Source: Parachlorella kessleri
Lineage: Eukaryota > Chlorophyta > Trebouxiophyceae > Chlorellales > Chlorellaceae
Direction of reading: 5' to 3'
DNA length: 27,292 nt
NCBI GenBank assembly: GCA_001598975.1
Contig: BBXU01002303.1
Span: 1-27,292, forward strand
Position 1 is the stretch's first letter, and each line of letters begins with the position of its first letter. A program made the translations under genes and the position numbers. Shown here piece after piece: positions 20,801 to 27,292 of this stretch. The notes beneath the pieces were generated by a model. It was not told the DNA's origin and made no database searches. It worked only from the letters and a program-made list of their open reading frames with translations.

Positions 20801-22875
20801 CATCCAAAACATCAACAACACAGCATATGAAAAAGGGGGCTAGAGCACAGCATGCTGCACACCTGGAAACCCCAAAAGGGGCCGAATGCTGCCGTTACCC
20901 AGGCCACGTAACCACTGTTCTCCGGGAAGGTGGTAGCCAGCTCTGCGCAGGGCAGCACGCATACTGGCACACATTCAGCGCTTCAAGCTGTCAGCAGAGA
21001 CGCCAGGCTGCTCCATGATAATGCAAATAGCCTTGGTGCATCCTTGCAAACATGGCTCCTCCTTTGCTGTGGAATGTAATGAGGAGCTGGGAAAGCTGGG
21101 AAACACCTGGGACAAAGTAGTTTGGACAGGATGTAGACTTGCTGGTGTCAGCACTGTGGATCTGCCCCAGCAACAGCAGGGCACCATAAGTGCACGAACA
21201 ACTGCTGCGCCCAGCTGCCCACCTGCTGTGACCAGGGCCTCAGGCACGCTCCACACAATGGGCAGCACGATGAAGCCTATCACTGCCAGAAGCGGTGCCC
21301 CAGAGCTCACTGCGTCCTGCACAAGAGGAAGGAGGCGGAATTGGTGGCAAGCAGGCTGGTTCTATATAGCAGGCCACCCTCATCCTGTGGGCCAAGCTCA
21401 GCTGCCAGCCATACACTGTAGCACAGAGGACTGTCTTAGGACAACCACCCAGCGCACCAAGGAGGGAACCCAGTGTAGCTTACCTCTATGCCGAAGGGCC
21501 CGCCCGAGACGTCGTAGAAGATGAGCGCAATCAGGGGCAGCAGCGACAGGGGCTTCACCTTGGGCATGCCCTGCCAAAAAAATGGTAGCAGGACCCAATC
21601 CATTTGGTTGCGGCTTCTTGAAAACCGGCACCTAACCGGGCCAAAAGCCTCTGCAAGCTGCCTGGCAAGCAGTTCCAGCACTTGCACATCCACTCTGCTG
21701 CCTGCACCCCTGCAAGGGTGCCACCTCCACAGCCACTCGCTGCTGACCAGTAGTATCTGTTCCCGTCGGTGGGGCCCTGCTGGTCCACCAGCCTAGACAC
21801 CTTGCACCCCACACCTCTATTCAACTACATCGCACAATACAGCCCAGGGAGCGACTGCTGTGCAGCCACCCGCCCAGCTGAACATATCTTCCAGACTGCT
21901 GGGCAGTGACCATAAAATGACATCGTGACTGGTCTAGGGCTGATGCGTATGGTACGGCTCCGCAACTCCAGCGTAACCCCCAATCCAAGCATACACCTGA
22001 CATGTACTCCACATATCCATCCCTTCAATAATTCCCGCTCCCCTTAGCATTCCCCACAAGCTCGGCAGCCCTGAGGTCTGCCCTGCAGCACGCCCCTTGC
22101 CACCATGGCCAGATTGTGCTTAGACTACATAGACTACATGTGAAGAGCAATGTCGCATAGAGCGCTATGTGGCCTAGAACTACCGCAAGAGTGGTTTTTA
22201 CACTAGCTGACCCTTCCACTTCAACTCCCTCCGTCACTCTTAATCCCTCCGATACTCTTGAAGTTGTAAGCATCCCCTGATTGCTCCACCTAAAATTACC
22301 CACAAAACCCACGCAGGATTAAGTTCGCCAAGGTATATACACGATTCTCTCACCGTGCTGGACATGTCCCCAAGGCTGGGTATGGTGGGCAGCGTCGCGA
22401 CAAAGCGCGGCGTGGCCGCTGTGGGGCTGTCTCCCTTGTCAGAAGCCATGAGCTCCAACTCGCTTGAAGCACTGCCACCACGCAGGATAGCTTCGTCCAG
22501 CGAATCGGAACTGAAAAAGAAATAGGGGGCAGGGCAAGGAATGGTGCTATAAGCATACGTAGCAGTCCTGCAGATGCACTCCAGCGCTACCACTACTTAA
22601 GATGGCGTAGTCCACAGACCCTGAGCTGTGAGGAGAAATCCAAGGGGTGCACCTAGACTTCGTGTTGTAGGGCGAGTAGGGAGCAGGCCGGCCAACTCCA
22701 AAAGGCAAGTGCGAAGTTGCGTCGTAACAGCGGTCCTGTCCTGCTATAGCAGCAGTGGAATACCTAGTATGACACATGGGAACTGGTACCAGGTGTGCAG
22801 TGACAAGGTACATGCTTGCACAGAGCTTGCCAGCTGGCCCCCCCTCCCCCCTGCCTCTCACCTGCCCGTTCTCAT
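14847..22875 (-). CDS. Polyamine/amino-acid transporter, plant PUT (LAT/APC superfamily) type, 553 aa
   Basis: Membrane transporter of the APC superfamily, closest in motif content to plant polyamine uptake transporters (PUT/RMV1/LHR1); probably a proton-coupled importer of polyamines or amino acids. Exons in transcription order: 22875-22862, 22510-22354, 21570-21484, 21316-21223, 20942-20863, 20692-20580, 20060-19933, 19459-19375, 19093-19011, 18626-18514, 18103-18035, 17798-17719, 17449-17371, 16961-16885, 16416-16302, 15405-15280, 15008-14847. They sum to 1,662 nt and all 16 junctions keep phase. Landmarks: TM1 break SGGPFGIE (79-86), [19 protein letters not shown] (about 107-125), [10 protein letters not shown] (191-200), [16 protein letters not shown] (253-268), [18 protein letters not shown] (342-359), [10 protein letters not shown] (395-404), and [12 protein letters not shown] (421-432) before TM11. 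The soluble N terminus (about 60 residues, Ser/acidic) and the C-terminal tail (501-553, Gln-rich) are less conserved in type. The family is about 480-550 residues, so it appears full length. The weakest element is the 14-nt first exon (MRTG). Confidence 0.94.
16031..16045. repeat. (ACTAG)3 microsatellite
   Basis: Three exact ACTAG units lie in the transporter intron between the 16416-16302 and 15405-15280 exons. Confidence 0.8.
16513..16526 (+). repeat. Two telomere-type TTTAGGG units
   Basis: Two exact TTTAGGG heptamers lie in a transporter intron (16417-16884). Too short to call an interstitial telomere array; noted because TTTAGGG is the plant-type telomere unit. Confidence 0.6.
16565..16600. 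repeat. Tandem duplication, 18 bp x 2
   Basis: ACAAGCGCCAGGTGGCAC occurs at 16565-16582 and 16583-16600, followed by a partial third unit (ACAAGC). It lies within a transporter intron. Confidence 0.9.
18725..18793. repeat. G-rich GGGGT/GGGT tract with quadruplex potential
   Basis: About 70 nt of GGGG/GGGGT/GGT runs on the plus strand, in the transporter intron 18627-19010. On the transcribed (minus-sense) RNA it is C-rich and ends about 100 nt before the splice acceptor, so it may act as an extended pyrimidine tract. Many G runs of three or more make G-quadruplex formation possible on the plus strand. Confidence 0.75.
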
Positions 22876-23478
22876 GGCGCAGGGCAAACCTCCGCACCCT
22901 CAAGAAAGCATGATTGAGTCCTGCAGCCAGCATGCCAGTTCTTGCAACTCTGCACTGCACGACTAGGTGCTATGTAGGCCCTTCACGCCCCCCTTCAACT
23001 CAGCATATCCCAGTCTGCTTGACGAAGGACCAACCTGAACGCAGTTCAGCTTCAAAGAAAACTGAGAACCTACAGGGCCCGGAGGAGCTGCGCTGGAGAT
23101 CAAGGAAATACACGGCTAGCCTTCAGAGCTTTTCAGTTCCTCAAGTGTGCTATCTACCACAGTGATGCAGGGAGCTCAGGCCGTTCCGCACCCAGACGCG
23201 GAAAAGCTGCCCTTCGACAATGTAGCAACCTGTGTTAATCAGTGAAGGCAGGCATAATACGCATAAAACGTTAACCTAGCGAGTTAGGGCAGCCCCCCCC
23301 TTCATGGCGCCCTGGAAGGTACACAGTGGTGGTACCTACTGCTGCTTCTCACTTGTCTGATCAGCCAAAGGCTGTGCTAACAACTCTTGTACCATGATTA
23401 CATACTCCAGGGACTAGTGCCCTCTACAGCTTGGAGACTTTGTGATTGCCTTGAGTTGGACTGCCTGCCTGCCTCGCC
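22876..23478. promoter_or_regulatory. Divergent intergenic region between the transporter and TIM21
   Basis: 603 nt separate the transporter ATG (22875, minus) from the TIM21 ATG (23479, plus). It must contain both promoters and 5' UTRs. I see no convincing TATA box or shared motif. Short open frames here lack splice context. Confidence 0.5.
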
Positions 23479-25718
23479 ATGTCTCGTGCAAAGGCAGCAA
23501 TCCCCCTGATAAGACGTATCCTATGCTCTGGAGTTGAGGTTTGCTCGGGTGGGTAGCGTGTCGAGACTGCTTTGAAGGCTGTTGCCGATTGCTCTCCCAT
23601 GATACTTTTTGCAACGCTGTCTTGCACCCGCTTCTGTTTAGATTAAATCCTTCAAGTAATAGGGTCACCTTCTCGCTCCTCTAGTCCACTGTGCAGCCCT
23701 TGTGGGTGCCTGGCGCTATGGCCTTTGACACTGTACCTAAGCTAGCATAATACCTGCCTGTCTGTGCAGGCAGTGCACTTGCCTACGCCAACCTGCCCAT
23801 AGCTCTGCGCGCTGAAGCATCGAGCCTCTTTGCAGCTGTCCAAGTAGCACCAGTACCATGCCTACTGACATTTGCCGCACGGCCACTGTCCGCTTCGGCA
23901 GCTCCGGAGCGGGACCCAGTGAAGAGTCAAAGACAAAAACAGAGGGACCAGGTGAGGTGGTTGCCTTGCAGGAGTCTGCTCTACCTCTGAAAGTGCACTT
24001 GGCAGGGCTACTTGTGTTGTGCTTTGGTCAAAGCAGAGTTGCTCAGCAGGTGCTGACAGCCCGGCCGCAAAACACACCTTTGCAGGGTTGCCCTGCCGCA
24101 TCTGCGCTATGCTCACAGTGCTGTTCAGCTGGTGTTGGCACCTCTTGATGGTGGCAAGGTCACACTGGGCGCACGCAACTACTGCCTCCTTACCAAGGGT
24201 TGTGTCCTAATCCCAAGGAGTTGATGCCCTATGATCATCTAGTCATTTCTGCGCCCCAGCGCTTGCCCCTAGGATAATGGGGTGTTGCCAGTTTGGGGGT
24301 TGTACCTTGCGTAGGGTATGGTGGCTGACGAGGCGGGAGTCCGCTTCTATCACTCGTCTTGGGTATGTTGGTACCTGACAATGGTCCCCCCCCCCCCCCC
24401 CCCCACCACCCAACCCACCCTCACTGGTCACCTCTTCACACCCGGGGATGAAGAGGATTTTCTGGCCTCGAGTTTACATTGAGTCTTGACCTTGCCTATT
24501 ACTCCACGCCTGCAGGACCTTGTTGCTGCGGAGGAGGAGTTTACAGCTATCACCGACAAAATCCCGCAACGGCCAGTGACAGTGGTGGAGGGCACCTCGT
24601 ACACACTTGTCATCATCGCAGCGCTTGGGGTGAGTTTTGACGCAATGTCCTTCAGTATGCCATGCACAATGATGGGAGGCTAAAGGAACCGCAATGAGGT
24701 CTTCCAGGGGCAAGAGAGCGTTGCCCACCAAGGGGAGTCTCGCAAGAGCACGTGGTGTATTCTCGTACCAGAGCCACGCCTTTGGGCGCATGTGTGCACC
24801 TTGCAATGTCAGGTCCTGCCTCGCCATGATGCTGGGTTGAGCATTAGAGAAACAGCCGTGAACAAGGGTGCACGGGACGGGAAAGCACACATTCTGGTCA
24901 CCCAACCATGTTTCCTGTTGTCTGCAGTTTGCTGCTGCCGTGATATATGCTGCCGTGAAGGAGTTGCTGCTACAACCCAAGGAGTACACCTGCTACAATA
25001 CAACCCTTGACCGGATCAAGGATGACCCACGAGTTACCGTGCGGCTAGGTGAGCCAGTTACAACAATATAATAGGCCTTCTTGCGATTAAGGTTCGCACA
25101 TTCTGGGGTGTCAAGCTTCCACACTTGCGACTCAAGGTTTATGGCCAACACCATGGACATAAACCATGGTGTTGGTTTATGTCCATGGTGTTGGGTTGAC
25201 ATTATTGTGACATTTGAGCCACCTGCTTTGGCGGTGGTTACAATGAGCCCCGTACTTAATGCAGGGACTCCCATCAGCGCGTACGGCACTGAGAGCCGCA
25301 ACAGGGCGGCACGGCAACGTATTCCACATAGGGTGTACAATGACGCTGAGGGCAGAGAACACGTCCAGGTAACTTGCTGCTGTGGTATCTGTTCATAGGT
25401 GCAGCGAGCCACATGCAATCCCCCTTTATGAGGGACATGCTGTGAAGTAGCAAACATTGTCGCTGGGCTGCAGTTGTCCATGCCCAGGTTGTCCTTGGCA
25501 CTGTCATGTTATAGATTGATCAAGCCAACTCCTTGGCACGGCTGCACTGCATCGCCTTTAAGATGCACAGACAATCTGGATGCTGACCTGTGCAGCTGCA
25601 ATTCCATGCCCGAGGACCCAGCGGGCGTGCCGTGGTGAATGCCGACATGTACAAGGAGGGCAGGGAGTGGAGATACAACTTTTTGTATTTGGACATAGAG
25701 GCCCCAGTGCCGCAGCAG
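23479..25718 (+). CDS. TIM21: TIM21, mitochondrial TIM23 presequence-translocase subunit (exons 1-6; last exon uncertain)
   Basis: TIM21 is an inner-membrane protein of the TIM23 complex that contacts the TOM complex through its intermembrane-space domain and links the translocase to respiratory complexes. Exons: 23479-23548, 23770-23951, 24516-24629, 24928-25048, 25265-25368, 25596-25718; all phases join and give 238 residues so far. Residues 1-20 ([14 protein letters not shown]) form a basic amphipathic presequence; a second candidate is near [14 protein letters not shown] (56-69). The transmembrane segment spans about 112-138 ([17 protein letters not shown] onward). The domain follows: [14 protein letters not shown] (145-158), [20 protein letters not shown] (164-183), [14 protein letters not shown], and [20 protein letters not shown] (212-231), matching the family's order of motifs. 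Exon 6 ends at a strong GTGAGG donor, so a further exon is expected. Two candidates exist: 26041-26124 (27 residues then TGA) or from 26111 (open to 26419). Exon 1 was chosen because it supplies an ATG, a targeting-like sequence and the phase-1 donor needed by exon 2. Confidence 0.9.
24386..24404 (+). repeat. C19 homopolymer
   Basis: Nineteen consecutive C, followed by a C/A-rich stretch, in the TIM21 intron 23952-24515. Its length should be treated as uncertain because such runs are error-prone. A similar C-rich stretch precedes the first kinase exon at 1-28. Confidence 0.85.
25145..25194. repeat. Perfect 21-bp inverted repeat with 8-nt loop
   Basis: Arms 25145-25165 and 25174-25194 are exact reverse complements; the loop is ATGGTGTT. 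ATGGTGTTGG is also present as a direct repeat (25166-25175 and 25185-25194). It lies in the TIM21 intron 25049-25264 and would fold into a stable hairpin in the pre-mRNA. Confidence 0.95.
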
Positions 25719-26040
25719 GTGAGGGGTCCACGCATCGGTGGGCTGAATCTACACCATCTGGGGTTTGCATAATTTCTTTACTAGATGGGATAGTTGGGCG
25801 CCGACATGGCCGGTGTTAACCCTCCTACCATGTGAAATTCGATGCCCCCAAGTACAGTGGGGTAATCTTTCCATTTCACCGGTTTGACAAACGGTTATGA
25901 CAGCTGGCATCAACTGTTTCTTAAGGAATGCCTGGGCTGGACTGCAGTTGTTGTATGAGATTTGCCAGAATGTACCAGAAAGGGACTCTTTTGGCTACCC
26001 TGTAGGGTATGCAGCAAAGACAGACTTCTAATGTTTGCAG

Positions 26041-26419
26041 AGAGTCAGGTGCCCACCTGTATCGAATGTAGCATGTATCGAGCGTGTTGAGCTGGCGATG
26101 TGCCTTGCAGATTACAAGCTATGATTTAATGTCTGCAGGTAGTGCTCATTCGGCCGGGGCAGACGGATTTCTGAAGGCAGACCTGCGTTATAGCAAGCAT
26201 CCGGTGTCACGGTGTCCATGGCGAAAGCCGAAGTGCATGCAATGTTGCACACATGTTGCATGCACCTCGGCTTTCGCCACTCTTTGCCAACGCCACCGTT
26301 GCCTAAGGTGGATGAAGCACCATCCCCAGCAAACCCCACCTTTATGGCCGCCACGAAGGTTGCTTACGTGCCTTGCAATCACTCATTGTGGGAGTAGCTT
26401 GCATGCAAAGCTCAACTGA
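26041..26419 (+). other. Region holding the terminal exon and 3' UTR of TIM21 (two alternatives)
   Basis: Two phase-compatible acceptors are present. TTTGCAG ending at 26040 opens a 28-codon frame (starting RVRCPP) that stops at TGA 26122-26124. CTTGCAG ending at 26110 opens a frame (starting ITSYDLMSAG) that stays open to TGA 26417-26419. I could not match either end convincingly to the family. The second frame would read straight through a 24-bp inverted repeat, which speaks against it being coding to its end. Confidence 0.35.
26219..26279. repeat. 24-bp inverted repeat with one mismatch, 13-nt loop
   Basis: Arms 26219-26242 and 26256-26279 pair except for one A-C mismatch at 26232; the loop is TGTTGCACACATG. 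It lies in the 3' part of the TIM21 locus, in the putative terminal exon or 3' UTR. Confidence 0.93.
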
Positions 26420-27224
26420 ATTGAGGATTTGCGGACGGCGCTGCAACTCAGGGGAAGGCAAATGAAAGCCTTTCTAGTGACTTGCGTCACCCTCTTAGAA
26501 TTTCGGTTGGGAGAGAGTTCTTGTAAGAACGAACCAAGACTGGTCGAGAGAGTTCAATTAAACCATCCCATCCTGTCCGCCTGTCGCTCTCGCCTGCCGC
26601 ACTTCACCACTTCCGTCTAGCTTGTTTGAGCCTTAACCCCGTTCCATGCTACCACCGCTTCGATTCCAAGTTTGCATCTTCTCCCAAAGGCCTGTTTGTC
26701 TTGGGGAGAGACATTCTGCCATGGATCAAAACCCATTGGTATTTGTTCTCACCAAACTTGGAAAACTTCATGAAACGGCCCTTGCAAGGTCTGGGCAGCC
26801 CAAGAATGATATAAGGACCAGACCTGCCTAGTTCGGGGCCCTAACACTTCTTGAAGGGTGCAATGGACAGCAAAAGTCACGCGCGCATGCCTGGGTCAGT
26901 AGGCGCTCAACATGTTGTGTGGCGAACCTGCAAAACTTTCTGCGGCACCACCGATCCCTCCGAAGTTCCCTCGGAAAAATTCCTACCACCTGCTAGTATC
27001 ATAATGAGCTCCAAGAGACCCCGTCAGAGTGCTACCATGTTGTACAACCGTCGCTGCAAGTAAGTCACTGCCCTGCTATTGCACTTAGGCGTCCATGCCC
27101 TGAACGGCAGCCACAGTGCCACCCTGCAACCGCCATGCACCTGCTAGCTCTCAGCTCGGGCTCGTCAAGTAATTATCAATCACTGGGCAAGGGGGAAGCA
27201 TAGAAACACACCACAACTGGTCCA
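26420..27224. other. Spacer downstream of TIM21
   Basis: No gene is supported. It contains a plus-strand TGTAA at 26522-26526 within a short palindrome, and several short open frames without recognisable domains. One plus-strand frame ends at a consensus GTAAGT donor (27060), but nothing else supports an exon there. Confidence 0.4.
26522..26526 (+). terminator. Candidate poly(A) signal TGTAA of TIM21
   Basis: TGTAA sits in the centre of the palindrome GTTCTTGTAAGAAC (26517-26530), 103 or 398 nt after the two candidate TIM21 stops. Confidence 0.4.
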
Positions 27225-27292
27225 TCAGGGCTTGTTCCAGTAAAATGGCACCAGCCCCTTGGGATTCACTCGCACCTTGGGCAGCAAAGTTG
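27225..27292 (-). CDS. Possible C-terminal end of another minus-strand gene (partial)
   Basis: One minus-strand frame at the window edge reads TLLPKVRVNPKGLVPFYWNKP and then TGA (27227-27225). Its composition is protein-like but only 21 codons are visible, and the family is not recognised. It could also be chance; the other two minus-strand frames are partly open here too. Confidence 0.28.
   Translation of the reverse strand, partial: TLLPKVRVNPKGLVPFYWNKP

Noticed and set aside
23858..24148. ATG-initiated plus-strand frame overlapping TIM21 exon 2
   Set aside because: It is in another frame from the exon that continues in phase into the TIM21 domain.
25719..25772. Read-through stop after TIM21 exon 6
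   Set aside because: It requires ignoring a strong GTGAGG donor and gives a tail without family resemblance; kept only as a fallback.
27004..27059. Plus-strand ATG frame (MSSKRPRQSATM...) ending at a GTAAGT donor
   Set aside because: One ATG and one consensus donor are not enough to call a first exon, and no second exon is visible before the window ends.
1..27292. CRISPR arrays, insertion sequences, operons, tRNA or rRNA genes
   Set aside because: No regularly spaced repeats, transposase motifs, cloverleaf or rRNA-like sequence seen; the window is intron-rich eukaryotic DNA.

Overview
This window is nuclear DNA from a eukaryote, most probably a chlorophyte green alga. Coding sequence is split into many short exons by GT-AG introns, mostly about 200-800 nt. 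Coding GC is high and spacers are more mixed. Long Ala/Pro/Ser/Gly-rich low-complexity protein segments are common, and TGTAA pentamers (the green-algal poly(A) signal) lie downstream of several stop codons. The best-recognised proteins (a TKL-type kinase, a plant-type polyamine/amino-acid transporter and TIM21) fit a green-lineage nucleus. I cannot name the species; a volvocalean such as Haematococcus is only a guess. There is no sign of prokaryotic operons, CRISPR arrays, insertion sequences, or rRNA/tRNA genes.

Layout. (1) About 31-3445, plus strand: 3' part of a serine/threonine protein kinase gene of the TKL/Raf-like algal type. It holds five exons covering the catalytic loop to the end of the kinase domain, then a long disordered tail with repeated S-P-F motifs. 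(2) 3446-4932: spacer between convergent genes. (3) 4933-9032, minus: gene C, a 9-exon, about 630-residue protein of unknown function with a hydrophobic N terminus and a long Pro/Ala/Gly-rich region. (4) 10307-13846, minus: gene B, a 9-exon, about 449-residue protein of unknown function. (5) 14847-22875, minus: a 17-exon, 553-residue amino-acid/polyamine transporter of the plant PUT (LAT/APC) family; all 16 splice junctions keep the reading frame. (6) 22876-23478: a 603-nt divergent spacer. (7) 23479 to about 26124 or 26419, plus: TIM21, the mitochondrial inner-membrane presequence-translocase subunit, with an N-terminal targeting sequence and an uncertain last exon. (8) 26420-27292: spacer, with a possible end of another minus-strand gene at the window edge.

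The genes look like independent nuclear transcription units, not a pathway cluster. Most of what may be new is in the two unrecognised proteins (B and C), the SPF-repeat kinase tail, an in-frame alternative acceptor in the transporter that would add a 24-residue hydrophobic segment, and two strong inverted repeats in the TIM21 locus (21 bp perfect; 24 bp with one mismatch). I found no clear multi-gene system. Exon models were built by hand from splice signals, reading phase and family knowledge. No alignment or transcript data were available.
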